From positions 31,059,708 through 31,123,707 of the forward strand of contig JARWKL010000009.1 of NCBI GenBank assembly GCA_029961685.1: a stretch of DNA of 64,000 nucleotides, given 5' to 3'. A program made the position numbers and the translations under genes. Within the stretch, counting starts at the first letter, position 1, and each line of letters opens with the position of its first letter. This document shows positions 1-12,250 of the stretch, one piece after another. Source of the stretch: Aristolochia californica. Taxonomy: Eukaryota > Streptophyta > Magnoliopsida > Piperales > Aristolochiaceae. The notes under the pieces are model-generated. The model was not told the origin of the DNA and ran no database searches. It worked only from the letters and a program-made list of their open reading frames with translations.

Positions 1-189
1 ATCAAAGCAAGAGAACACATCAAGAGAGGCCTCCCCTAACAACAAGAGATTGATGGGAGGGACCCAACTTAGCACACAAGTCAGCAGCCGTATTGGCTGA
101 TCCCACATCAATTCACATGCTATATGGACTATTGTCATGTATTTTACTTTAGCACTTGACTGAGCGGCTACGGTTTGTTTTTTACTTTT

Positions 190-480
190 CATATGACTAA
201 ATTACCTCCAATAAAGTTGTAGTAACTAGTAGTGGACCTTTTGTCAAGTTTTGAACTTGCATAATCAACATCTGAGTATCCCATAACATCTAAGTATTGA
301 TAAGTAACTTACTTGAGTCCTTCACCTGTAGATCCTTTTAGGTATCTAAAAATTCCCATAACAGCATCAAGATAAACACACCTCAAGTTTTCCATAAATT
401 GACTTACCACACCCACAACATAGGAGATGTCTTGGTGAGTAACAGTAGCATATAACAACTTTTCAACAAACCTTCTATAC
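190..480 (-). mobile_element. Copia RNase H fragment, degenerate
   Basis: Read on the minus strand, about 205-290 encodes a copia RNase H stretch including GYSDVDYASSKLDKRSTTSY, matching the D-x-D-[FY]-A-x-s-x-x-x-R-x-S-T-T/S-G-Y pattern of Ty1/copia polyproteins. The neighbouring sequence continues as a corrupted reverse transcriptase/RNase H linker without a long ORF. It is a dead piece of an element inserted antisense in the XDH intron. Confidence 0.6.
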
Positions 481-551
481 TTGTCTTAACCTTTACTTCT
501 GGATTACTTTCATCATGTAAGTCCAGACTTGCATCTGTAGGAGACTGCTGG

Positions 552-896
552 TTGTGTCCCCAACAAACTAGTTTCCATCAACAAATCAAGAATATACTTC
601 CTTTAGGTAAGAAAAATGCCTTATTTGCTTTGAACAATTTCAATGCCCCAAAAATACTTGAAGCTCCTCCAAATTCAAGGATAGAAGAATGGGAACGAGA
701 AAAATACACTGTTATGGTGTGGCTATTAAATAGTATGGAATCTAAGAATGTGAATCAAGTGACTGCTTCCTTTGGAGCCAAGGAAATATTGGACTGTTTG
801 GGCCTGCGCTACATAATTTTGTCTATTAAGCTTGACAAAAGTAATCTGGGTGATATTTCCCTCTTTCTCACGTACCTTTACTGGTTTCTTATCTGA
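552..896 (+). pseudogene. Copia gag fragment
   Basis: A 114-codon reading frame whose centre, around WEREKYTVMVWLLNSMES, has the usual copia gag pattern (W, about 10 residues, then a hydrophobic W-L-x-N-S-x helix, followed by A-K-E-I-x-D). No zinc knuckle or protease follows. It lies inside XDH intron 1 on the sense strand and opposite to the copia fragment just upstream, so the two come from different insertions or a rearranged one. The ATG is probably fortuitous. Confidence 0.5.
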
Positions 897-1147
897 AGAT
901 TCAGCCATATGGAACAATATAGGAGCCTAAAGGTAAATTGATAGCACATTAGCTACCAAATTTTACCAACGCAGGGTATGTATTTAGCATAGAAATACAC
1001 TTTAGCCTTCAATTGGGATCAATCACCCTACAAATACTAATCTAGAATGTAAAATGATGCCATTAGGGGTCTAGGTTTCAAACCTGTAAACTTGTAGACA
1101 GTTATATGCTCCAATTACACAAATCTAAGACATAAAAATCCTTCCTT

Positions 1148-1571
1148 TGTTAAATTGCGTCCAAGGCCCTATCCCAAAATGACTAGCCAACTTAAGAAAC
1201 CTCTTTCCCAACTAATAAACTCAAGATCTTTGTACTTAATAATTCATGTGGGACTATTCCTTAGCACGCCCCCTCACGTGTAGACCCTTTTTTGTGGCTC
1301 TACAAGTGGATCATTTAGGAGTAGGCAGTTTAGGTGTTGGCCCTCTTTTGTGGCTCTACAAGTGGATAGTTTAGGTGTTGACCCTCTTTTGTGGCACTAC
1401 AAATAGATAATTTTTAGGTGTAGACCCACATATGAGTACCTGCTCTGATACCATGTTAAATTGGGTCCAAGGCCTATCCCAAAATGACTAGCCAACTTTG
1501 GAAACCTCTTTCCCAACTAATAAATTCAAGATATTTGTACTCACTAATCCATGTGGGACTATTCCTTAACA
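1148..1571 (-). mobile_element. TRIM retrotransposon in XDH intron 1
   Basis: Two direct repeats of about 118 bp (1148-1266 and 1454-1571) flank a 187-bp interior. Read on the minus strand each LTR starts TGTTAAGGAATAGTCCCACA (TGCTAAGG in the left copy) and ends in AATTTAACA. TGGTATCAGAGC, the primer site for initiator tRNA-Met, abuts the right LTR (1442-1453). A purine-rich tract (GAGGGGGCG on the minus strand) precedes the left LTR. There is no coding capacity, which is the definition of a TRIM. The interior is made of three imperfect copies of a ~55-bp repeat. No clear target duplication remains. Confidence 0.88.
1279..1430. repeat. Imperfect tandem repeat inside the TRIM
   Basis: Three to four diverged copies of a ~55-bp unit built around 'ccctcttttgtggctctacaa' variants, followed by a GTGGAT-AGTTTAGGTGT block. 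They make up nearly the whole interior of the TRIM. Confidence 0.7.
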
Positions 1572-2241
1572 CTTTTTCCTCCGAAACCATTTGCAGGTAG
1601 ACACCATCAAAGGCTGAGAAAATAGGCACTTACATCATTACTTACTCTATGGTAATGACCTTAATACTTCAACCTTGAGTTTGCATAGACTAGAAATCGA
1701 GAGGAAAGGGATGGCTGCAGGTGGGGGAGAAAAAAAAGGAAAGAAAAAGAAAAGGAGGAAATGAAGGCGTAAGTCAGATTGATTGTTGCTTTGATACTAT
1801 GTAAAATAGTAAAAATATAATCTTGAAGGAGGAAAATGGAGGAAATTTGGGAAAAAACCAGCAGTAGCCTTCAACTGCAAATTAGAAGAAAAGAGTGGAT
1901 TAGGTGATCCCTCCATCTTAAGCACATTAGTTAAGGCTAAACGAAAATACTGCCCCTTTATCAGCTACTACACTTAAAAACACTTGAAGTTAACTTCCTA
2001 ATCTACCACCAAATCTTATAAAGTAGATAGCTGTGGGCTAATTACAAGTATGTCCTTAGCCTCATGTCACTCAAAAAGCTTTCTCATTTCCTGGTTCTAC
2101 TTTGAACTGTCTGTTTGGTTTGGTGTTCAAGTGTTCTCATGGTATGTGAGTGCTTAAAAGATGTACCAGTACTCTAGAAGTGCTCTTATTAAGTTTCTTT
2201 TGATACAAATTGCTGACAGCGGCTTTCAAATGGGAATATAG

Positions 2242-5200
2242 ATTTAGGTCTTACAGGGACAAAGCTAGGTTGTGGAGAAGGAGGTTGTGGGGCCTGCACA
2301 GTGATGGTCTCTTACTATGACCAACACTCAATGAAATCCATGTAAGACTCTATTTTCTCAGTATTTGCAAGTTTTGAATTTAAACATTATTCACCGTTTA
2401 ATGTTAGACCGTAGTGCTCCTTGATTTGCAATTTATATTTGCTTTAATCTTACAAAAAATGTGCAGGCATTATGCAGCTAATGCATGTTTGACTCCACTG
2501 TATTCTGTGGAAGGGATGCATGTAATAACAGTAGAAGGCGTAGGGAGTCAGCGAAAGGGTTTGCATCCTGTTCAGGTACCATTTGAAGTTCATCATGTGT
2601 AATGGGATTCATCTCTCTCTCTCTCTCTCTCTCCACCTCCCAACCTCTGCTGGTAACAGCTATTGTTAGAGGAAAAAGGTGAAAAAATGGTCTTTTGACT
2701 TAATAATAAAATTTTGAAGATATTTGTTTTTTGGATCACAATTCAAATTATCTGAGATCTTTGTTACCTGTCATTTTTTTCTAGAAGTATACTGTTACAT
2801 ACCTTATCTGAATTTCATTCCTACATCATGTTTGTGGAATCTGGTGTGCAGACATCGTTGGCACAAGCTCATGGCTCACAATGTGGATATTGTACTCCTG
2901 GCTTTATAATGTCCATGTATGCTTTACTCAGATCAAGCAAAGGGCCTCCTAGTGAAGAGCACATTGAAGAAAGCCTTGCTGGAAATCTGTGCCGGTGCAC
3001 TGGATACAGACCGATTGTTGATGCATTTCGTGTTTTTGCTAAAACAGATGATTTTATGTACACAAATGTTTCTTCTGTTGGTGTCTCAAATGGTGATTTT
3101 ATTTGTCCTTCAACTGGCAAGCCTTGCGACTGTGGAGAAAAGAATGTAAACTCATATACATCCACTAAAAGTTCAATTTGTGGGAGCGGTAATAAACAGG
3201 TACATTATAATGAAATTGACGGAAGCTCATATTGTGAGAAGGAACTTATTTTTCCTTCTGAGCTTTTACGAAGGAAGATTACTCCACTAAATTTATATGG
3301 GTTTGGTGGGCTGAAGTGGTATCGACCCACTAGACTTCAACATGTTCTGGATCTGAAGTCAAGGTACCCAGATGCAAAGTTGGTTGTTGGAAATACAGAG
3401 ATAGGAATTGAGATGAAGTTTAAGAATCTTAAGTATGAGGTCTTAGTTTCTGTTGCCAATGTACCTGAGCTCCATGCATTGAAAATTAAAGAGGATGGGC
3501 TAGAAATTGGTGCTTCTGTCAGACTCACTGAGCTGCTAAAAGAGCTTAACAAGGTTGTATTGGAGAGGGATGTGCATGAAACTGCATCCTGTAAGGCATT
3601 CATTGAACAGATTAAATGGTTTGCAGGAAAACAAATAAGAAATGTTGCTTCTGTTGGTGGTAATATCTGTACTGCCAGTCCTATATCAGATTTGAATCCA
3701 CTTTGGATGGCTGCAAGAGCAGAGTTTCTGATCTCTGACTGCAACAGGAACGTCAGAACTGTGCAGGCAAAAGATTTCTTCTTAGGTTATAGAAAGGTTG
3801 ATCTTGCTAAAAATGAAATTTTACTCTCAATATTCTTGCCATGGACCAGGCCTTTTGAGTTTGTTAAAGAATTCAAGCAGGCTCACCGAAGGGATGATGA
3901 TATTGCAATTGTTAATGCAGGAATGCGTGTTTTTCTTGAAAATAAAGTAGGGAAATGGGAGGTTTCTGATGCCTCTATTGCATATGGTGGGGTTGCTCCA
4001 GTGTCTATTTCTGCAAAGAGAACCCAAGAGTTTCTTATTGGAAAGAGTTGGGATCAAGAACTTCTGAATGGTGCTCTGAGGAAATTAACAACAGATATAT
4101 CACTCTCAGAAGATGCACCTGGAGGGATGGTTGAATTCCGTAAATCCTTGACGCTCAGTTTCTTTTTCAAATTTTTCTTATGGGTCTCTTACCAGATGGA
4201 GGGCAAAGATTCCTTCCTAGAATGTCTGCCTCCTTCCTATTTATCAGCCATAGAGTCATACAACAGGCCACCCAGCAGTGGGCTTCAAAGTTATGAGGTG
4301 GCAAAACAGGGAACGGCAGTGGGATCCCCTGAGGTTCATCTATCATCAACTCTCCAAGTACATGTTTCTATCCTTAAAATCTTTCCCGAAAATAGCTAAA
4401 TTTGTTTTTGGTTGCTGTCCTGATATGGGGTCTAATCCCTCTTGTTGATATACTGTCTCCAGAATCACCCAAGTTTTTAATATTGTCTTTTTGTTTTCTT
4501 TTGTTTCCTGTTGAATAGAAGCAGAGTTGCTATCCATATAATGCATGGCACTTGAGTATGTCCTATGCTCTTTATTCTACTTCTATTCATCATTCTTTAG
4601 GGTTCTGGAGTATTGCCGGCTTACCAAAGTCACTAGCTCATGTGTTGAGAAAAAAAAAGATAATGAAATGGCCATGTTTTTGGTAAAGCATGAGTCAGAG
4701 GATTGTATTCAGATTTTAATCATTCAGAGAAAAAAAGATTATATTCAGCTTTTAACCTGCAAATCAAGAGCATTTAAGATCTACATGTGCCTTTATGCTC
4801 TGAACATGGACAAACTAATTGCTCATATACAAGAGAAGCTCCTTGATATGTGTTGTTTGCGACACAACTAGGGATGGTGTGAAGAGAAAACAAAAACTAT
4901 GCAGTAGACCTGACATTGGCATCCAAGTATTCCAATCTAAGAGTGACTGTGTGATTTGCAATTTTCAGTGGACAAATTCAAGAGTATGTGAGTCAGTTTG
5001 GAAAAATGAGGAAGGAAGAGAATAAAAATGCCAAGTTAGAGAACAGATGGTTTAGACATGTTAAGTGCCTCCTTAGAAAATTAGTGCGTGAGGCCTTGTT
5101 GATGTTTGTTGAAGAGGGCAAGAATTGAGGGCCAAAAAAAAATCCATGGGGGGGGCAATGAAGAAAACCTTGTAGAATGCTCCACCTACAAAGTCCAAGT

Positions 5201-7921
5201 CCCCCCTTTCTGTATTTGTTTATGTGCTGCATCTATTGGGCTATTTGTTTGTGTGTGAGAGAGGTTGTTGTGGGAAGAATAATCCCACGTTGGTTTTGAA
5301 TTTGGAAAGATTTTGTGTATACTGGTTGCAAGGAGTTCTCCTGCATATTTTTTGAAAAAAGAAAAAAAATCCTTGTAGCTTGGGCTAGCCATTTTGGGAG
5401 GAATAGTTCCAACTTCTACATTGTATTGGAGTAAGTTGAAACTATTTGATTAGTGTCAGTGTATTTTTTATGGCATGTTTGTGTTTGTTTTCATGTCTTG
5501 GACCCTGTTTAGTTCTGGATGTGCGGAGAGTGTGATGTGTAGAAAATCTCACCGATCTATAGTTATTTATGTGGTTCACATCTAAGGCTAGTGCCTTGAG
5601 AGCATGCGAAGCTATTATTACAGTCTCATCTTAATTCAGGTTTGGAAAAATTCTCTGTTTAATTGGGAAAAGACCATCTAATTTTAATTTGTCATTTTGG
5701 GAGGAACTCCAATTTTCAACAAACTGTAGATTGCAATGAAGGAAAATGACTCATCTAGTTGAGTAAAATGATGATGATGACGATCATTTCAGGTCATCTC
5801 AACTGTTTTATGTGATACTTTTGACTATTTTATAGGTTTTAGCTTTCAACTGGTCAAGTCTTGTATTCAAGGCCTTGAATCCTTAATTGATATTTTATTA
5901 TATTTGTGTTCTTTCATAGTGTTAAGAATAGTCCCACATTTACTCAAAAAAAAAAAAAAAAGAATAGTCCCACATAGATCAAAGAGTAGATAAATCCTGT
6001 ACTTATTAGGTGGGAAGAGGCTTCCTAACTTGTCATCTTGGGATGAACTTAACTTGATTTATCATGGTATCATAGCAAGTTATCTACTTTCTTGTCCTCA
6101 GTTTGTCCTATTTAATTTGTACCTTGTTGTGTTGAGCTTGGATATGAGGGGAGTGTTAAGAATAGTCCCACGTGGATCAAATATTAGAAAGATCCTGCAT
6201 TTTTTAGGTGGGAAGAGGCTCCCTAACTTAGCTAACTATTTGGGATGGACCTGCACCCAACTTTAACACATGGACTTTGAATTTCACCTTACTAATTTGT
6301 GTTGTAGATTCATCACTTTCTATTCTCGATTAAGAGTGAAGTTTCTAGGGTAGTTGTTACCATTAATGTCAATTGGAGCTGATATTTAACTGTGTGCTTT
6401 TGTACTTCATTTTCATTCTTTAGTATGTTGAAGTATATGTAAATACCGAAGTGACAGGGAAGAGGTGTTTGGTATGACAGAGAAGAAGATGACTCCATCT
6501 TTGTTTATGTTTACCCCAACAAGCATTAAAATGGTTGGGTAATGAACAAAATTTATATTTGTGTTCATGTTCTACTGTTTCAGGTTACTGGTGAGGCAGA
6601 ATATGCAGATGATACACCATCCCCTCCAAACACTTTGCATGCAGCACTGGTATTGAGCCAAAAGGCACATGCTCGTATACTTTCCATAGATGATTCTGTA
6701 GCCAAATGCTCCCCAGGTTTTAAAGGATTGTTTCTATCTAAAGATGTGCCTGGAACTAACAAAATTGGACCTGTCATCATTGATGAAGAGCTCTTTGCTT
6801 CAAAAATTGTAACTTGTGTTGGTCAGGTATGAAACACTGCCTTTAAGTACTTGTGGTGATATTAGCATATCATTTAAAAGAAACTTGTTTAACTTTAAAC
6901 AGGTTATCGGGGTTGTTGTTGCTGATACACATGAAAATGCGAGTTTGGCTGCACGGAGAGTGACTGTTGAGTTTGAAGAGCTTCCTGCTATATTATCTAT
7001 AAGGGATGCCATTAAGTTGAACAGTTTCCATCCAAATACAGATAGGTGCATGAATAAGGGTGATGTGGAATCCTGTTTAAGCTCAGGTGCATGTGACAAT
7101 ATCATAGAAGGGGAGGTTCAAATTGGAGGTCAAGAGCACTTCTACTTGGAACCTAATAGTTGTCTGGTGTGGACAATGGATGGTGGAAATGAGGTTCATA
7201 TGATATCTTCAACTCAAGTAAGTTAATAATTTTTGAACTCCTTACTTTCTTTCTTTTTTTCTTTTTTTTTTTTGAAGGTTTTTAACTCCTAGCACTTATC
7301 TGGTAGCTTTTCTTTTCTTAAGTACATTGAACTATTTTACCTATCTGTTCTAGCAGGTTTATTGCAAGGTGTCATTTGGTGCTAAAGTTTTCCATTGTTG
7401 TCTTTGTTTTTTTTCATAAGAACAATGGTACCATTTCAGAAAAAAAATGAATAGTGGTTTATTTTCTTTTACGACGGTCTGATTTGTCTGCCTGGTATTT
7501 GTGAACCTGATAATGAGAAAAAGTTACTGAATGTTTGTTCTTTTGTCTTAGATTCTTAGTGCTTCACACATAAAGCAGTGGAATGAAATGCTATCAATTT
7601 TAATTGTTCAATAGAATTTCAATTGTAAAAGGGTCAAGCAGAATCATCATTAGCCAAACTTTAGTGCCTTCTTTGCCTGAAGTTCCATCAAATGAAAGGA
7701 AAAAGGATGTACCTTACTGGATCAAGCATTGCCTGTTTGCCTGTTTACCTTCATTTCTTCTTTGTTTTACATTTTTTTTTCTCCATGTATCCATGATTGT
7801 GTTACCTTTGAATTTTTTTCTTATTTTTGTCAAATTTTAATGATAAACTGAAGATAATGACATTTTTGTAAATATATTGAAGTAATGGCACTCCTATAAA
7901 TATATTAAAGTACATGGCATT

Positions 7922-7957
<36 letters not shown>

Positions 7958-10900
7958 TTTATTTATTTATTTATTCTTTGAGTAATTCCTTAAAGAAGTG
8001 TCTAACTCTCTTCACGCTGTTTTGATGGATGAGAACACTCCTGTTAATCTCGATTTTTGGGGAAAAGTTTAAGACTTCAGTTAATATGAGGGGGCTGTTT
8101 TGTGGTATCAATCCGTTGGTTAAGAATGAAGTACAGCTTGCGTATGGACTTGCTCTCTGAAAATTTAAACAGAACTGTGCCTTTTTTATTATCTTTCTGT
8201 ATGTGGACCCCGTGCCTGTATTTGTTAGCATCAACAAACTTTACTCGCTCATATTTTCTGTCTGCTATAATTTCTGAAATTCTTTCTCTTGCCTAGTCAT
8301 AATTTATGTTTTATCATTTTCTTAATTTGCAGGCCCCACAAAAGGGCCAGAAATATGTTTCTCGTGTCCTTGACCTTCCAATGTCTAAAGTTGTTTGCAA
8401 GACTAAACGGATTGGTGGTGGATTTGGCGGGAAGGAGACTAGGTCAGCCGTATTCACTGCAGCAGCTTCAGTAGCATCTTATCTTTTGAAGAAACCAGTC
8501 AAACTTACATTAGATAGAGATGTAGATATGATGATAACTGGTCAACGACACAGCTTTCTAGGAAAATACAAGGTAAATGTCATGTGTTATTTAAATTTAA
8601 AGAACAGATGGTGTTTCTCTTACAGATGTTGATGCTGTGGCTACTTAGTGATAGATCCTATAATTGGGCCAATACATGTCATATTTTGTACATACCAACT
8701 TGGGTGAACCTTGACAGAAATTAATGTGAATGCACTTATTTTTGAAGAATGGGGCAATTTTGGATTTTAGGCCGGAACCATGTCGTCGGTACTGTTTTGG
8801 CACAATGGATAGCCTATCTTGACAGCATGATTGTGGCTCAGATGTGCAAGAGCTTTTTTTTTTTTTTTTTTTTGTTTCTACTCATGTTGTAAGAGGCACC
8901 TATTCTTATTTTTTCTTTTTAATTTATTAAAAATATAATTTATTTGTGGATTATGCCTTTGAGCTCAATAGCTAGATTGAGAGGTTTCTTAATGTGAGTT
9001 CTTGGGTTCAAAGACTCCTGGGGTGCATGAAGTACTGATGTGTTGCCAATATTGAAATTGTTTTTTTAAATTCTGAATTAGAAGTAAGGGTTATGATCTA
9101 ATGTGTTCCTCATGATTTACTTTGGAAAGTATGGTGCTTAGAGTTTATGGTCAAATTTCTGGCTTTAAGATAAGAGTGATTACTTGGTCTAGGTGGGCTT
9201 CACGAAAGAAGGCAGGCTGCTAGCTCTGGATCTTGAAATCTATAATAATGGTGGAAATTCTCTAGATCTATCCCTGGCAGTTCTTGAGCGTGCAATGCTC
9301 CATTCAGACAATGTCTATGATATTCCAAATATCAGGATTCGAGGAAGAGTTTGCTTCACCAATCTCCCTAGTAATACTGCATTTAGAGGATTTGGAGGGC
9401 CCCAGGGCATGCTAATTGCAGAAAATTGGATTCAAAGGATTGCTGTGGAGCTTCACAAAACACCTGAAGAGATCAGGGTAAAGTGTTCTTCAATCATTTA
9501 TTCTCTGGAAATGAATTTCATTCTTTCAACTTAAACACATACTCTTGACACAATGCTAGGAGCTTAATTTTCAAACTGATGGATATCTAATGCATTTTGG
9601 TCACCGGCTGGAGCAATGTACACTGGGAAAGCTCTGGAATGAACTAAAGGCATCTTCTGGTTTCTCTGAGGTTCGTGCTGCAGTGAACCACTTTAATATG
9701 CAAAATCGTTGGAAGAAGCGGGGTCTTGCTATGGTCCCTACTAAATTTGGCATATCTTTCACTGTGAAGCACATGAATCAGGTAACACAGTCATAAAGTA
9801 GGAGATTACATTTATAACATTCGGCTTGTTGCTGACCTTGCTGTGGTCTTATGCTTGTTGTAATCTCTCTTTTTTTAAAAAAAATTCTCTCATTCATCAA
9901 GAACACATCGGATTTTCTTAAAACCTTTTGGAAACTGGCCTGAAGCATACATGTCTTAGCTGAGAAAGAGAAAACCAAGGAGTTGAAGGTCCTGGTGTAT
10001 TTAGCTTGCAGATAAACTTGAAGATTTCTGGGTGTCTTTTTGAAGAACTTGAAGAATTAAAAAGTACTTCAGCTTTATTGAGTGATAATTCATAATAAGT
10101 CTTCCTTTTATGCACTTACCACTTGTATTTTATGCCCTTTATTTGTATTTCTCTAGCATTATTAAGACAGAAATATGAAGTAGCTTTTACAATAAGTGGA
10201 ACTACGTTTTATTTCTTTTCTAATAGACTTCTGCTGTATCTAACTTGGAAAATAGTTAAACTTTAAGATCCAATAAAGTTAGTTTTTCAACCAGTTATGG
10301 CTTTGTCTGCAGTTGGCTTGCCTAATACAATTTGCAATTGTCCTTTTTGATTTGAACTAAAAATAGATAGAAGATTTCTGTGAAATTCTTGTATTATTTT
10401 TTTTTTTGTATTTTTAGGTGTGAAGTTCTTGTATTGCGTGATGGATAGTTACCATCCATGTCCTGCTTGTGTACATACTGTATAGATTTGGATGCTTGGA
10501 TTCTCTATTTTCATCTAAAAGGTTTGATGTAGATCTCTATTTTACTATTGCTTTTACCTCAGTGGAAGTTTGCATTCTTATGTAGCTTAAGTCTTATAAC
10601 CGAAGCTTTCCTTCCTATTGCGTCTACGATTTAATGCGTTTGGTAGGTTTCTATTATGCCCTTTGACAGGAGAGTATTAATTGGTTGCTTTTATGGGCTT
10701 AGGCTGGTGCTCTTGTGCAAGTTTACACCGATGGAACTGTTTTGGTGACACATGGTGGGGTAGAGATGGGACAAGGTTTGCACACCAAGGTTGCTCAGAT
10801 TGCTGCCTCATCCTTCAATATTCCTCTTAGTGCTGTATTTATATCAGAGACGAGCACCGATAAGGTGAATTTCCACCAAGTGAACTAGTCTGTTTATTTT

Positions 10901-12250
10901 CATTGTATGTGCTATTTTAAAGTATGTTATACTGCAATTTTGTTTAAAATTCATATCCATAATTTGACTGTGTTTACACAAGGAGATCCAGTATGTGAAT
11001 GATCTTTTCATTGATGTAGGTTCCCAATGCATCACCTACAGCAGCTTCTGCAAGTTCTGATATGTATGGTGCAGCTGTTTTAGATGCCTGTGAGCAAATC
11101 AAAGCACGCATGGAGCCTATTGCATCAAAGTTTGGGAATGTTTCTTTTGCTCAGGTAATTCTGTCACAAATGCATTGTTCTGTCCATATTTTTGTAACAA
11201 TACTCTTGTCTTGTGTTGCATTTTTGTAAGTTCCAGCTTTTATGTTGCCATATGCGTGTGTTTGAGTATCCTATCATTGTTCTAAGTGTTGCTTTGCCCT
11301 TTGCTATTATCAGCTGACTATTGCATGCTACATGGAGCGAATTGACCTCTCGGCTCATGGATTTTATGCTACACCTAATATTCATTTTGACTGGAAAACT
11401 TGTACGGGTAATCCTTTCAGTTATTACACATATGGAGCTGCAGTTTCTGAGGTTGAAATTGACACTCTTACTGGAGATTCTCACACAAGGACAACAGATA
11501 TCATTCTGGATCTGGGCCATTCTCTTAATCCAGCGATTGACATAGGACAGGTAATATTGTGCACAAGATCTTTCCCAACTCTCATTCTTCATCTTTCAGG
11601 CTCTGTTGCTGTTTTTCTATCGACCCAAATCCGGCACATTTAATAAAAAAATTGAGAATCCTTTATGACGCGACAGTTTTGTTATTTGCTTCTGTTTTGA
11701 GAATCCTTTATAATGGAATTGTTTTTGAACATGATAGATTGAAGGGGCATTTGTACAAGGTCTTGGATGGGTTGCATTGGAAGAGCTAAAATGGGGAGAT
11801 CCTGCACACAAATGGATAAAACCCGGAAACCTTTACACATGTGGACCTGGAACTTATAAACTTCCTTCTGTGAATGACATTCCATTAAGATTCAATGTTT
11901 CGCTTTTGAAGGTAAATGAATAACATAACATGGTCTGTGCTAATGTCATGTATGCATATCTGCATGACCCTAAATTCCTGGTTTGTATTTTGTGGTTAAA
12001 AACACAGGGGGTTCCAAATGTAAAGGCAATTCACTCATCCAAAGCAGTGGGCGAGCCCCCATTCTTCCTGGCTTCGGCAGTGTTCTTCGCTATTAAGGAT
12101 GCAATAACAGCTGCAAGGGCAGACGCAGGGTTCATGGAATGGTTCCCTTTGGATAATCCTGCTACGCCAGAACGGATTCGGATGGCATGTCTTGATGATT
12201 TCACCAAAACATTTGTAGGCCTGAATTTCAATCCCAAGCTCAGTGTGTAG
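2242..12250 (+). CDS. XDH: Xanthine dehydrogenase, 5' partial (exons 2-14)
   Basis: Molybdenum-flavin enzyme of purine breakdown; oxidises hypoxanthine and xanthine to urate with NAD+. Exons, all bounded by GT-AG: 2242-2341, 2467-2575, 2852-4357, 6584-6826, 6903-7217, 8333-8572, 9193-9477, 9560-9781, 10703-10864, 11020-11154, 11314-11550, 11738-11911, 12008-12250 (stop TAG). They join in one frame, giving about 1323 residues. In order: first 2Fe-2S cluster (CGEGGCGAC plus a Cys in the next exon), second 2Fe-2S cluster (CGYC, CRC), FAD domain ([26 protein letters not shown]), YGGVAP, then molybdopterin motifs [38 protein letters not shown], and [12 protein letters not shown] with the catalytic Glu. 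Plant XDH is about 1360 residues, so only exon 1 is missing. The first visible exon starts inside a split Asp codon, and no exon 1 was found in 1-2241. No disabling change is visible. Confidence 0.96.
2609..2634. repeat. (CT)n microsatellite in XDH intron 3
   Basis: About ten CT dinucleotides just downstream of the third exon's donor site. A simple length-variable tract. Confidence 0.85.
4358..6583 (+). other. XDH intron 4, expanded to 2.2 kb
   Basis: GT at 4358 and AG at 6582-6583. The flanking exons join in frame (…STLQ | [10 protein letters not shown]…). It carries a TRIM element at 5920-6268. The rest is A/T-rich; short ORFs in it have no recognisable domain. Confidence 0.85.
5920..6268 (+). 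mobile_element. TRIM retrotransposon in XDH intron 4
   Basis: The 5' LTR (about 5920-6064) starts TGTTAAGAATAGTCCCACAT and is followed by TGGTATCATAGC, a primer-binding site one base off the initiator tRNA-Met complement. The 3' LTR (6154-6268) starts TGTTAAGAATAGTCCCACG, ends in TTTAACA, and is preceded by a GAGGGGAG polypurine tract. The 5' LTR carries a poly(A) run and a duplicated AGAATAGTCCCACAT block (5961-5975). Flanks CATAG (5915-5919) and CATGG (6269-6273) are a plausible 4-of-5 target duplication. LTR starts resemble the intron 1 TRIM, so the two are likely related. Confidence 0.85.
7218..8332 (+). other. XDH intron 6
   Basis: GT-AG intron between …MISSTQ and [12 protein letters not shown]…. 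It contains a (TA)n microsatellite followed by ATTT repeats at about 7926-7976. No other feature recognised. Confidence 0.85.
8573..9192 (+). other. XDH intron 7
   Basis: GT-AG intron between …HSFLGKYK and VGFTKEGR…. It contains an unbroken T tract at about 8850-8872. No coding content seen. Confidence 0.85.
9782..10702 (+). other. XDH intron 9
   Basis: GT-AG intron between …FTVKHMNQ and [11 protein letters not shown]…. T-rich unique-looking sequence; no element or gene recognised. Confidence 0.85.

Larger units (their letters stand above)
1..2241 (+). other. XDH intron 1 (3' part), filled with retroelement debris
   Basis: Non-coding. The acceptor AG is at 2240-2241. It holds an antisense copia fragment, a sense gag fragment and a complete TRIM element, listed separately. 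The remainder (about 1580-2240) is A/T-rich sequence in which I see no gene. That this is intron rather than promoter is inferred from the absence of exon 1. Confidence 0.75.

Noticed and set aside
4545..5392. Short ORFs in XDH intron 4
   Set aside because: No domains, both strands equally open. XDH splices correctly around them, so they are intron background.
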